Positions 5,838 through 14,985 of a stretch of 64,000 bases of DNA are shown here, one piece after another. The translations under genes and the position numbers were made by a program. The notes below the pieces were generated by a model that searched no databases, had not been told where the DNA came from, and worked only from the letters and a program-made list of their open reading frames with translations. Source of the stretch: Succiniclasticum ruminis DSM 9236 (lineage in GTDB: Bacteria > Bacillota > Negativicutes > Acidaminococcales > Acidaminococcaceae); assembly GCF_900112895.1 (NCBI RefSeq), contig NZ_FONL01000007.1:1-64000 (forward strand), given 5' to 3'. How positions within the stretch are numbered: position 1 is the stretch's first letter; each line of letters starts with the position of its first letter.

Positions 5838-8135
5838 TTATTCTTCGTCTTCCTGCCTTGGCGCCGGACGCAGACGCTGCTCCATGGGTATCTTTTCCAT
5901 GTTTTCCGCTGCTGCCAGCTGGGCCTGTTCGTAGAGAATGCTCTGGGAGCTGATTTCTTTTCCCTTTCCGGCCACGACTCTCCGGTAGTTGCCATTGCTC
6001 TGCATCATGTGGGCGCCTACGTTGTCCTCCAGATACAACTGCAGGATGCTCTTGATGCGTAGAATATGCTCTTCATTCTCCACCGGGAAGAACAGCTCCA
6101 CGCGGTCGTTCAGATTACGGGGCATCCAGTCGGCGCTGCTCATAAAGAGCTGCTCGTCGCCGTTGTTGGCGAACCAGAAGATACGGCTGTGTTCCAGTTG
6201 CCGTCCCACAATGCTGCGCACGGTGATGTTGTCGCTGATGCCTTCCAGACCGGGGCGCAGGGTGCAGATGCCCCGGACAATCAGTTCAATCTCCACGCCT
6301 GCCATGGAAGCTTCATATAATTTCTGGATGACCGGCTGGTCCAGCAGGGAATTCATCTTGGCGATAATGTGCCCTTCCCCGCCTTCTTTTACGATGCGGA
6401 TTTCATTATCCACCAGCTCATAGATTTTTTCCCGCAGCCCGATGGGCGCCATCACCAGCTTGTTCCAGACAGGCGCCTTGGAATAACCGGACAACAGATT
6501 AAAGAAAGCGGAGGCATCGCTGCCGAACTGGTCGTTGGCCGTCATCAGCCCCATGTCGGTGTACAGCTTGGCCGTGCTGTCGTTGTAGTTTCCGGTACCC
6601 AGATGCACGTAGCGTTTGATACCGTCAGGCTCCTGTCGCACCACCAGAATGATTTTGGCATGGGTCTTCAGCCCTACCAGACCGTAGATTACATGGGCGC
6701 CTGCTTTTTCCAGACGTCGGGCCCAGAGGATGTTGTTCTCTTCATCAAAGCGGGCTTTCAGTTCTACCAGTACCGTGACCTGCTTGCCGTTTTCCGCAGC
6801 CCGGGCCAGTGCCGCCACAATGGGCGAATTTCCGCTGACGCGGTACAGGGTTTGTTTGATAGCCAGCACATTGGGGTCACTGGCGGCATCGCTGACGAAC
6901 TTCACCACCGGATCAAAGCTTTCGTAGGGATGGAACAGTAAAATATCCTTTTCCTTAATGCGGTCAAACAGATTGTCGTACTCCGGCAGATCTTTCGGGC
7001 GTTGGGGCACAAAAGGCTCATGAAGCCAGGGCCACATCTTGTCCAACGACACAAACTTAAAAAAGCAGGTTGCATCCAACGGTCCGGAAATCTCATAGAT
7101 TTCTTCGTCCGTCAGGTCCAGATTATCTTCCAAAAACTTTTTGATGCTGTTATTGCCGGTCTTCGCGATTTCTAATCGGCGGGCCGCGCCCCGTTTCCGC
7201 TGCCGCAGGGATTTTTCAATTTCCCGCAGCAGGTCTTCAATATCGTCCTCATCCACATCCAGGTCGCTGTCCCGGGTCAGACGGAAAGGTACCACGTCCA
7301 GGATCTGGCAGCCCCGGAACAGGTATTTGCAATGAATGGTGATCAGTTCTTCCAGATAGATAAATGTGCGCTTTTCTTCTACCGGGATTTCGATCAGGCG
7401 GGGCAGCAGGGATGGTACCTGCACCACGCTCATGCTTTCTTCCCCGTCCACCGTGATCAGCTGCACGGCCAGGTTCAGGGTCTTGTTGCCCAGAAACGGG
7501 AACGGACGGGAGGCGTCCACCGCCATGGGCGTCAATACGGGATACACCACTTCCTGATAATAATTCTCCAGCCACTCTTTCCCTTCGTCGCTGCACGCAT
7601 CGATAGTCTTGATTTCAGGTCCGCCGGCCTTTTTCAAATCGTCCAGCACGTCCGTCAGAATCTTGCTTTCCAGCTTCATCTGCTCATGGGCCGCCTGAGA
7701 GATCATCCTGAGCTGTTCCCGTACCGTCAATCCGGAAGGATCCTTACTGGTCACACCGTTTTCATACTGATCCCACAGTCCGGCTACCCGGACCATGAAG
7801 AACTCGTCCAGGTTTGATGACGTAATAGCTATAAATTTCAGGCGCTCCAGAATCGGCGTAGTTTTCACTTCCGCTTCCCGCAGCACCCGCAGGTTAAATT
7901 TCAGCCAGCTCAGTTCCCGGTTGAAGAAATACTCCGGCCGTTTCAGGTCCGCTTTGCTGACTTTATTTGCTTTTACCGCGGTTGGTTTATCCTGCACAGG
8001 CGCGTTGGCCGCCGCGCTTTTGATTCTCTTTTTTACGACAGCCGCAGCTTTTTTTACTGCGCTTGCCGTTTTCTTTTCGGCCGCCACTACATTGCGTTTT
8101 GTCCCAGCGCCGGTCTTACTCTTACTTTCGCTCAT
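5838..8135 (-). CDS. ppk1: Polyphosphate kinase 1
   Basis: Makes inorganic polyphosphate from ATP through a phosphohistidine. The protein has 765 residues, longer than the usual ~690 because of an Ala/Lys-rich N-terminal extension of about 65 residues that is likely disordered and basic. The classic N domain starts at FFNRELSWLKFNLRVL (about 70). The catalytic half shows HPYESFDPVV, LAIKQTLYR, the PLD-like GLKTHAKIILV and HLGTGNYND, and further on DWMPRNLNDRVELFFPV. The start ATG overlaps the stop of the upstream Ppx-like gene by 4 bases (ATGA), so the two are translationally coupled. Together they form a polyphosphate operon. The call is firm. Confidence 0.96.
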   Translation of the reverse strand: MSESKSKTGAGTKRNVVAAEKKTASAVKKAAAVVKKRIKSAAANAPVQDKPTAVKANKVSKADLKRPEYFFNRELSWLKFNLRVLREAEVKTTPILERLKFIAITSSNLDEFFMVRVAGLWDQYENGVTSKDPSGLTVREQLRMISQAAHEQMKLESKILTDVLDDLKKAGGPEIKTIDACSDEGKEWLENYYQEVVYPVLTPMAVDASRPFPFLGNKTLNLAVQLITVDGEESMSVVQVPSLLPRLIEIPVEEKRTFIYLEELITIHCKYLFRGCQILDVVPFRLTRDSDLDVDEDDIEDLLREIEKSLRQRKRGAARRLEIAKTGNNSIKKFLEDNLDLTDEEIYEISGPLDATCFFKFVSLDKMWPWLHEPFVPQRPKDLPEYDNLFDRIKEKDILLFHPYESFDPVVKFVSDAASDPNVLAIKQTLYRVSGNSPIVAALARAAENGKQVTVLVELKARFDEENNILWARRLEKAGAHVIYGLVGLKTHAKIILVVRQEPDGIKRYVHLGTGNYNDSTAKLYTDMGLMTANDQFGSDASAFFNLLSGYSKAPVWNKLVMAPIGLREKIYELVDNEIRIVKEGGEGHIIAKMNSLLDQPVIQKLYEASMAGVEIELIVRGICTLRPGLEGISDNITVRSIVGRQLEHSRIFWFANNGDEQLFMSSADWMPRNLNDRVELFFPVENEEHILRIKSILQLYLEDNVGAHMMQSNGNYRRVVAGKGKEISSQSILYEQAQLAAAENMEKIPMEQRLRPAPRQEDEE

Positions 8136-9685
8136 AATGATTCCACCCGTTCCAGACGTACTTTAAATCCGTATACTTCTTCCATCATCAACACTTTGGA
8201 AGCAAAGGTCCACTCTTCCAGATCCAGATCAGCCTTGCTGACCACTTCGATGGTCAGTTCCCGGTTGTGCAGGGTTACCTTGCATTGCTGTATCTTCTGC
8301 ATGTAACTCCTGTCCAGCGCGTCGGCCAGCCGGATGATGGCGGACAGTTTCGCCACCACGGGAACCAGTTCGCTTTTCAGTTCCGGCACCCGTTTTTCGT
8401 CACGCTCCAGCACGTTGTGGGCATGGTAGTAGGATGCCATAGCGATGACCTGTTTGTCCTCTTCCGTAAAGCCCAGCAAGTCGGTTCCCATAATCAGCTG
8501 ATAGGAGTACAGGGAATGGCTGCGCATGGAAACATACTTGCCGATATCGTGCAGGATGGCCGCCGCCCGCAGGAGCAGACGGCAATGATCGTCCAGCCCG
8601 TACTTTTTCCCGATGCGGTCAAAGATGACCAGCGCCAGCCGTTCCACCTGGGTCACATGTCTGTAATCATACTCATAATCTTCCCCAACATGATGGACGA
8701 GGCTCATCTTTTCCTCTTCCAGCATACGGGTGTAATTCTCATCTTTTTCCCGGATGATTCGCAGCAGAATCAACCCGTCCAGGAAAGTATCGCTGGTAAT
8801 GATAATCTCCTTAGCCGCGGGCGCAAGGTCCAGCAGTTTTTCGTAAAGCAGCACCATAGGCAGCGCCAGTTCCGCTTCCGTTTCTGTCAACTGATACGTC
8901 TTCCGCAGCTGGGGCAGGTTCAGCTTCCGGACCTTTTCAAAGAAATTCCGGAAATCTTCAGTAGTGACCCGTTGCACTTTATTTTTGTTGCGAATACCCA
9001 TTACTTTCAGCAGCAGTTCTGTTTCCGTACCGGAGAGCACCAGGTATTTTACTGCCTGTCCTTCCAGCGCTTTGCGCACCGGTCCCATGGTGCTGGACAA
9101 AAACTGCATCAGCGCTTTGTTGAAATGCAGGCTGCTGCGCTGGTAATTATTAAAGCTTTCCTTAATCCGAATGATGCCGATATGGAAATTCTCCTGGAAC
9201 CGAATCTGTTCATCCTGCACCAGGGATACCCCCAGGCCGCCGGAGGAAATGTCCAGCAGCATCAGGCCTTTGTCACTGGAAATATGCTGGTCCCTCACAG
9301 TCTTACGGATAGCCACATACTTTGTATAAATTTCCATGGGCATTTCCGCCACGGTCACATCCAGTCCGGTCCGCAGTTTGATCTGGTCCAGCATAAACAC
9401 TTTATTGCTGGCTTCCCGCACCGCCGTAGTTGCCTGGGCCGTATACACGTCCGTGCCGTATTCCTGCATCAGTTCCTTGAATCCCTGCAGCACCTGGCAG
9501 ATTTCTTCTACCATGGAGAAGGGAATGCTTTTGTTCTTAAAAGCCTCTTCCCCCAGGCGGATCGGATACTCGCACTGCTCTATGACCTTGATCCGGCTCA
9601 GACTGCGGTACTCCACGATCCGCAGGCGCAGCATCTCAGAGCCCAGATGGATCGCCGCCAGCGTTGTATAAGTTTTGCGTTTCAT
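8132..9685 (-). CDS. Ppx/GppA-family paralogue with degenerate actin-like signatures plus HD domain
   Basis: 517 residues. N-terminal two-thirds align by eye with exopolyphosphatase/pppGpp phosphatase, followed by an HD-type domain (AAILHDIGKYVSMRSHSLYS). The phosphate-binding signatures are altered: where active members have DIGSNSxRL this protein has IHLGSEMLRL, and where they have DxGGGSTEL it has DISSGGLGVSL. The intact paralogue encoded divergently at 9964 keeps both motifs. This protein may therefore not hydrolyse polyphosphate; it could sense it, or regulate the kinase whose gene overlaps it by 4 bases. The HD motif itself is intact (HD with a downstream His). Family membership is clear; loss of activity is inferred. 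Confidence 0.85.
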   Translation of the reverse strand: MKRKTYTTLAAIHLGSEMLRLRIVEYRSLSRIKVIEQCEYPIRLGEEAFKNKSIPFSMVEEICQVLQGFKELMQEYGTDVYTAQATTAVREASNKVFMLDQIKLRTGLDVTVAEMPMEIYTKYVAIRKTVRDQHISSDKGLMLLDISSGGLGVSLVQDEQIRFQENFHIGIIRIKESFNNYQRSSLHFNKALMQFLSSTMGPVRKALEGQAVKYLVLSGTETELLLKVMGIRNKNKVQRVTTEDFRNFFEKVRKLNLPQLRKTYQLTETEAELALPMVLLYEKLLDLAPAAKEIIITSDTFLDGLILLRIIREKDENYTRMLEEEKMSLVHHVGEDYEYDYRHVTQVERLALVIFDRIGKKYGLDDHCRLLLRAAAILHDIGKYVSMRSHSLYSYQLIMGTDLLGFTEEDKQVIAMASYYHAHNVLERDEKRVPELKSELVPVVAKLSAIIRLADALDRSYMQKIQQCKVTLHNRELTIEVVSKADLDLEEWTFASKVLMMEEVYGFKVRLERVESL

Positions 9686-9963
9686 AATCTTCTCCGTAAT
9701 TTTTATAAGTGTTTACTGTTTATCTGCATATAGTTATCATTTAAGTTTTTCGACATAATTCTGAAAAATCCTTGTAAAAAGCCATATCTTTAAAATATAT
9801 TTTATGAAATTTTGTCAATTTCACAGAATGCGGTATAATAGACAGGTAAGAAGAAAGCTGTAAACATCCTGCAAAGAAAACGGATTATCAGTTGCAGGTA
9901 AAAATTCCGGCCGGGAACCGTGCTATTGAAGAACCGGTTCCTTACCCATACGGGAGAAGCGTT
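9686..9963. promoter_or_regulatory. Divergent intergenic region with promoter for the canonical ppx
   Basis: The 278 bases between the two divergent Ppx/GppA genes contain TTGTCA (9812-9817) and TATAAT (9834-9839) with a 16-base spacer on the plus strand, a good sigma-A-type promoter. Transcription would give a leader of about 115 bases before the ATG at 9964. No clear promoter for the minus-strand gene was identified in the A/T-rich part near 9740-9800. Confidence 0.7.
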
Positions 9964-11499
9964 ATGCAGAGAATCGCAATCATCGACATCGGCTCCAACT
10001 CAGCCCGCCTTGTCATCAGCCACATTTACAAAAGCGGCTCCTACAACATGGTCTTCAATCAGAAAGAGATGCTGCGGCTTGCGCAAAAGACGGAGGGCGA
10101 CGGACTGCTTTCCAAAGAAGCATTCGACAGCACGCTGCAGGTCATGCAGTCTTTTGCCTACATGTGCCGGCAGTATAAGACGGACAAAATCATCGCCGTG
10201 GCCACCGCCGCGATCCGTAATGCCCGGAACGGCAGCCAGCTGGCCAAAGAAGTGTTTGAAAAGACTGGGATCCGGTTACACATTATCTCCGGCAGCATGG
10301 AAGCACAGCTCAGTTATCTGGGCGTAATCAATACCCTGCCCATGAAAGACGGCATCGTTTTTGACCTTGGCGGCGGCTCCACAGAGCTGATCCTCTTCCG
10401 GAACCGCAAACTGGTTGAATCTGTTTCCATCCCCCTGGGAGCTGTAAACACAACGGATATTTTCCATATCCGCGACACCATGCCAACTGCAGTGTACAGC
10501 GATATCAATTTCTTTATCTCCACCCGGATGGAACAGTATCCCTGGCTGAAGGATGCCAATCTGCCTCTGATCGGCGTCGGCGGTACGGCCCGTACCGTTG
10601 CCAAGATGATCCAGAGAAGCCGGAATTATCCTTCCAGCCGGGTCCACAATTACATCTTCAGCGCCCAGAGTTTCCGTGCGCTGTTCAAAAAACTGCAGGG
10701 CACTACACTGGAAGAACGCAGGAACATCCCCGGCCTTTCGGAAGAACGCGCCGACATCATTCTCGCCGGCGCTTCCATTATCAACTGCCTGCTCACACAG
10801 ACGAACAGCAAACGCATCGTTACATCGGGCTGCGGTCTGCGGGAAGGCCTGTTTTATGATTACTATTCCAAAACGAATAATGTACCCCTGATTGCGGATG
10901 ATATTCTGGAAGAAAGCACCCAGAACGTACTGCGCCTTTTCTCAGTAAATATCGAGCATAACCGCCACGTGGCCGACCTGGCCTTGTCCATGTTTGACGG
11001 CTGGCACGGGCTGCACGGTCTGGGCCGGCAGTACAGGAAGATCCTGAAAACAGCCGCGCTGCTCCACGATATCGGCATCACCATCAACTATTACAGTCAT
11101 GCCCGCCACTCCGCTTACATGATCCTGAACGCAAAGATTTTCGGCCTGACCCATGCGGAGCAGATGCTTTGCGCCGTGACCGCCGGCTGGCATAACGGCA
11201 TTGCCAAACGCTATTTTAAAAACCACGCCTACCGTCCCCTGCTGAAGGAAAAGGACTGGAACATCGCAGGCATACTGGCGTTACTCCTCGCTTTGGCGGA
11301 AAGCCTGGATTACTCGGAAAGCAATACCGTAACCGCCATTATCCCCGGTGCCGACAGCACGTCGGCCACGCTGGAGATTCATACAGCTGAAAATGCCGCT
11401 ATCGAAATGCAACAATTACAGGCGCTGGAAGACTGGTTTGCGGAAACATTCGGTTTACCGCTCCGGACAATTATAAAAAGCGAAACGCTGGCAGATTAG
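9964..11499 (+). CDS. ppx: Exopolyphosphatase / pppGpp phosphohydrolase (canonical)
   Basis: 511 residues. The actin-like ATPase-type signatures are intact: IAIIDIGSNSARLV at the N terminus and VFDLGGGSTELIL near residue 135. The segment IISGSMEAQL holds the conserved acidic residue region. The C-terminal HD-like domain has ALLHDIGITINYYSHARHSA. It should release phosphate from polyphosphate or from pppGpp; the two activities cannot be separated by sequence alone. I start at the ATG 9964 (GGGAGAAG ribosome site) instead of the frame opening at 9892, since MQRIAIIDIG is the family's usual beginning. It is divergent from the ppk operon, so synthesis and breakdown genes may share control. Confidence 0.92.
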   Translation: MQRIAIIDIGSNSARLVISHIYKSGSYNMVFNQKEMLRLAQKTEGDGLLSKEAFDSTLQVMQSFAYMCRQYKTDKIIAVATAAIRNARNGSQLAKEVFEKTGIRLHIISGSMEAQLSYLGVINTLPMKDGIVFDLGGGSTELILFRNRKLVESVSIPLGAVNTTDIFHIRDTMPTAVYSDINFFISTRMEQYPWLKDANLPLIGVGGTARTVAKMIQRSRNYPSSRVHNYIFSAQSFRALFKKLQGTTLEERRNIPGLSEERADIILAGASIINCLLTQTNSKRIVTSGCGLREGLFYDYYSKTNNVPLIADDILEESTQNVLRLFSVNIEHNRHVADLALSMFDGWHGLHGLGRQYRKILKTAALLHDIGITINYYSHARHSAYMILNAKIFGLTHAEQMLCAVTAGWHNGIAKRYFKNHAYRPLLKEKDWNIAGILALLLALAESLDYSESNTVTAIIPGADSTSATLEIHTAENAAIEMQQLQALEDWFAETFGLPLRTIIKSETLAD

Positions 11500-11536
11500 A
11501 ACAGTAATCGTTTAAAACAGTTATAAAAAACAAAAT

Positions 11537-11590
11537 CCCGGAGTTTTTCTTCTGTGTGATTACGGAAGAAAAATTTCCGGGTATTTTTAT
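11537..11590 (+). terminator. Terminator after ppx
   Basis: Long imperfect hairpin: CCCGGA (11537-11542) with TTTTTCTTC on the left arm pairs with GAAGAAAAA and TCCGGG (11576-11581) on the right, followed by TATTTTTATTG. Confidence 0.75.
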
Positions 11591-11664
11591 TGCGGTTATT
11601 TAGATTTTTAAGCAGGAAAAGAAAGGAAGCACCGGTCAGAGCAATTTCATCAGGAAGCCGCTTC

Positions 11665-13320
11665 TTACATGGATTTATCTATTTTTATGGGCTGCACTTC
11701 AAACATGCGGCTCCAGGGAAGTTTGAAATCGTAATCCTTAGCCACATCCCCCATCACCGGTTCCGAAACTTTGGTGATGCTTTCTTTGATGGCGGCTTCC
11801 GCAATGCGCTTCTGTTCCGGAGTATAGCCGGAGTTAGGCATATAATTCGGCCAGATCACATTCTTATACACATCCATGCGGGCGTTGGCCTGATAAGCCC
11901 AGTCGTCCAGATAACGCACCGTCAGCAGGTCTTTCGCCGCATTCCCTTCATAGTACGGGGATTCGATTCCCTGGGACAGAGCAAAACCAAGCGTATTGCC
12001 GGAGGTGTTCCAGCCGCCGTAGGCCGCCAGATCATACGCAATGCCCCGCCGGAACAGTTCTTTCACCAGCGCATTGTCCGCTCCGTTGCCATACGCTGAG
12101 TCAGATACAATCACCTTTTTTCCCTGTTCCAGCCAGGTCTGCACTCTATCCGCAAAGGCTTTTGTGTTTTTATCTGCAACGCCGCTGTTCTTTACGTCGG
12201 AAGCTTCCAGGGTCTTTCCGTTATACGGTGTATTGACCAGCAAAATGTAATCTGCCGTGTCCGGATTTTTGGACGGGAATCCTCCTGCCGCAAAAATGTG
12301 CTGTTTCGCCGATTCCGCCACCGTATCGTCTTCGTAGGTGGGAACTGTAGCTCCGCCCTTGCCTGCCCCGAACTCCGTATACACCAGCGGCGTATTGTAC
12401 GTCAGCCGGTTGGCCGCCTGTGTCAGCAGCACCAGACCTAACTGGTCGGCGCCAGAGAAGAAACGGATCTTCGTATTGGAAAAGTTGTTCACCAGGGAAG
12501 ACATGTAACGGGCTTCCTTGTGAGCCTGGGACAGGGGGCTGGTATCGTCACGGCCCACCAGCAGGTAGTTGAAGCTGTCACTTTCAATGCCATGCAGCAG
12601 CAGTTCCGTCGTCCGGACGTTATCCCGGCGGCGGCCGTAGAAATCTGCAATTACATTACGGGGGATCTCATGATTCAGCGCCTGCAGTTCTTTGCTTTCC
12701 TTACGGGAAAGCCCCTGCAATTCGTTTTTATCCAGCAGCGCGCCCTGCCGGAACAGCTTGCCACCCCATTCCTCATAATAAACCGGTTCTGCCGGCGCAG
12801 CGCTGGCTTTAGGCGTGCGCATGATGGTCACAAACACATAAATATCAGGGGAATGTTTTTTCTGCTTCAGGGAAAGCAGCCGCTCCGCCCTGGATTGCAG
12901 CACGGAAGGTTCGATATGGTGCGTCCGGGAATCCACCAGGCCGCCATAGATCAGCGCATCGGCGCTGGCCACAATCGCCACTGCTTCCTGCGCATTCTGC
13001 TCCAGCCACTCCAGCAGCTTGTCCGGCTGTCCCTCCCGTTGCAAAGAAGACAGCAGTTCATCCGGCGGAACCACTATGTTCCAGCCTGCGGCCTGCATGG
13101 TCGCAACCGTGTAATCTTTGCAGACAGGACGGGTATCCATGGGAACGTAAACCATGGTCCCCCTGCTTTTGGATAAAACAGCCTGTGACGGCGCTGTTGT
13201 CGTCACTGGTTCCGTTTTCTTTTCATTCTTTACGGTTTCAGCGGCATCGTTCGCTGCCAGGACCGAACTCCCGGCAAGCAACAGACCTCCCGCTAACAAA
13301 CCAGTTACAAACTTTTTCAT
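11665..13320 (-). CDS. Secreted DUF4127 family protein
   Basis: 551 residues with a clear signal peptide (MKKFVTGLLAGGLLLAGSS, cleavage likely after VLAA near residue 23), so exported to the periplasm or surface. After a Lys/Thr-rich linker the mature domain begins TMVYVPMDTRPVCKDYTV, the characteristic opening of DUF4127 (PF13552). Other conserved-looking stretches are ADALIYGGLVDSRTHH, LLVGRDDTSPLSQAHKEARY and SDSAYGNGADNALV. The function of DUF4127 is unknown. It starts only 9 bases after the stop of guaB, so the two may be co-transcribed although their roles appear unrelated. Confidence 0.88.
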   Translation of the reverse strand: MKKFVTGLLAGGLLLAGSSVLAANDAAETVKNEKKTEPVTTTAPSQAVLSKSRGTMVYVPMDTRPVCKDYTVATMQAAGWNIVVPPDELLSSLQREGQPDKLLEWLEQNAQEAVAIVASADALIYGGLVDSRTHHIEPSVLQSRAERLLSLKQKKHSPDIYVFVTIMRTPKASAAPAEPVYYEEWGGKLFRQGALLDKNELQGLSRKESKELQALNHEIPRNVIADFYGRRRDNVRTTELLLHGIESDSFNYLLVGRDDTSPLSQAHKEARYMSSLVNNFSNTKIRFFSGADQLGLVLLTQAANRLTYNTPLVYTEFGAGKGGATVPTYEDDTVAESAKQHIFAAGGFPSKNPDTADYILLVNTPYNGKTLEASDVKNSGVADKNTKAFADRVQTWLEQGKKVIVSDSAYGNGADNALVKELFRRGIAYDLAAYGGWNTSGNTLGFALSQGIESPYYEGNAAKDLLTVRYLDDWAYQANARMDVYKNVIWPNYMPNSGYTPEQKRIAEAAIKESITKVSEPVMGDVAKDYDFKLPWSRMFEVQPIKIDKSM

Positions 13321-13329
13321 AGCCTCACA

Positions 13330-14841
13330 TCATTTTGCATAGGTAGCTGCCGTGTTATCCTTCAGCAATACGTCATGAGCACCGCCTTCCACGATGGAAG
13401 TTGCGGAAACCAGTGTCAGTTTCGCTTTCTCGCGCAGTTCGCCCAGGTTAAGGGCGCCGCAGTTGCACATGGTGCTGCGGATCTTGGCCAGGGTCAGGTT
13501 CACGTTGTCCTTCAGGCTGCCTGCGTAAGGAACATAGGAATCCACGCCTTCTTCAAAGGACAGCTTCTGGGAACCGCCCATGTCGTAGCGCTGCCAGTTC
13601 CGCGCACGGTTGGAACCTTCGCCCCAGTATTCTTTCATGTAGCTGCCGTTCACGTTGACCTTGTTGGTGGGGCTTTCATCGAAGCGGGCGAAATAACGGC
13701 CCAGCATCAGGAAGTCCGCTCCCATAGCCAAAGCCAGGGTCATGTGGTAATCGTAAACGATGCCGCCGTCACTGCAGACGGGAACATACACACCGGTCTC
13801 TTTGAAATACTCATCACGGGCTTTGCAAACATCAATCAGGGCAGTTGCCTGTCCGCGGCCGATACCTTTGGTCTCCCGGGTAATGCAGATGGAACCGCCG
13901 CCAATACCAACCTTGACAAAGTCGGCACCGCAATCCGCCAGGAAACGGAAGCCTTCCGCGTCAACCACATTGCCGGCGCCTACTTTTACTTTATCGCCGT
14001 AATGATCGCGGATCCATTTCAGGGTGATCTTCTGCCATTCGGAGAAGCCTTCGGAGGAGTCGATGCACAATACGTCTGCCCCTGCTTCCACCAGGGCCGG
14101 AACCCGTTCCGCGTAATCCCGGGTGTTGATGCCGGCGCCTACTACATGGCGTTTCTTATCGTCCAGCAATTCCAGCGGGTACTCTTTATGGGAAACATAG
14201 TCCTTGCGGAATACCATGTATAACAAACGCCCGTCGTCGTCAATAATGGGCAGCGTGTTCAGCTTGTTGTCCCAGATGATGTCGTTGGCCTGCTGCAGGG
14301 TAGTATCCTTTTTACCTACGATCAGTTTGCTGATGGGAGTCATAAAGTCCCGTACCTTCGTGCTCAGGTCCATACGGCTGACACGGTAGTCACGGCTGGT
14401 AATGATGCCTTCCATCTTGCCGTTTACCGTTCCGTCACTGGTAACGGCAACGGTGGAATGACCGGTTTTTTCCTTTAACGCCAGTACATCTGCCAGCGTG
14501 CTGTCCGGCGTAATGTTGGAATCGCTGACGACAAAGCCGGCGCGGTGACTCTTCACATTCCGCACCATCTGCGCTTCGTCCTCCACTGTCTGGGAACCGT
14601 AAATGAAAGAGCAGCCGCCTTCCCGGGACAGGGCCACAGCCAGTTTGTCATTGGAAACAGACTGCATAATAGCGGAAACCATGGGAATATTCAAGCTGAT
14701 AGCCGGTTCTTCACCCTTTTTGAACTTCACCAGCGGGGTGACCAGGTTCACATTATCGGGAATACATTCAGAAGAAGAATACCCCGGAACTAACAGATAC
14801 TCACTAAAGGTATGCGCGGGTTCATCGTAATAAAAAGCCAA
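13330..14841 (-). CDS. guaB: IMP dehydrogenase
   Basis: Oxidises IMP to XMP, the first step towards GMP. About 503 residues: TIM barrel interrupted by two CBS domains (about residues 95-215). The catalytic Cys loop reads [19 protein letters not shown]; the active Cys is conserved but the residues around it differ from the common GPGSICTTR form. The flap region holds the stretch [10 protein letters not shown] place the start at the TTG at 14841, giving [12 protein letters not shown], which is the normal family N terminus and has a GGAAGG site 8 or so bases upstream. A GTG at 14850 is the longer alternative. Transcription is separate from purD because a terminator lies between. Confidence 0.92.
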   Translation of the reverse strand: MAFYYDEPAHTFSEYLLVPGYSSSECIPDNVNLVTPLVKFKKGEEPAISLNIPMVSAIMQSVSNDKLAVALSREGGCSFIYGSQTVEDEAQMVRNVKSHRAGFVVSDSNITPDSTLADVLALKEKTGHSTVAVTSDGTVNGKMEGIITSRDYRVSRMDLSTKVRDFMTPISKLIVGKKDTTLQQANDIIWDNKLNTLPIIDDDGRLLYMVFRKDYVSHKEYPLELLDDKKRHVVGAGINTRDYAERVPALVEAGADVLCIDSSEGFSEWQKITLKWIRDHYGDKVKVGAGNVVDAEGFRFLADCGADFVKVGIGGGSICITRETKGIGRGQATALIDVCKARDEYFKETGVYVPVCSDGGIVYDYHMTLALAMGADFLMLGRYFARFDESPTNKVNVNGSYMKEYWGEGSNRARNWQRYDMGGSQKLSFEEGVDSYVPYAGSLKDNVNLTLAKIRSTMCNCGALNLGELREKAKLTLVSATSIVEGGAHDVLLKDNTAATYAK

Positions 14842-14920
14842 TGGTAACACCTTCCCTTTCCTGAAAATATTTTAAAACGTATCATAGCACAGAAAAGCAA
14901 AAAAAGCAAAAGATTTTTTA

Positions 14921-14958
14921 TGAAAAATATCCCCGGATCAGAGTTTCCGTAATCCGGT
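14921..14958 (-). terminator. Terminator after purD
   Basis: Stem CCGGAT (14933-14938) / ATCCGG (14952-14957); read on the minus strand it is followed by GGATATTTTTC. It separates the purine operon from guaB. Confidence 0.65.
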
Positions 14959-14985
14959 TTTTTCCTTTGTATTAAGTCCTGTCTT

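Noticed and set aside
8267-9733. 488-residue antisense frame across the Ppx-like gene
   Set aside because: His/Gln-rich shadow without start signal or domain; the minus-strand gene is clearly the real one.
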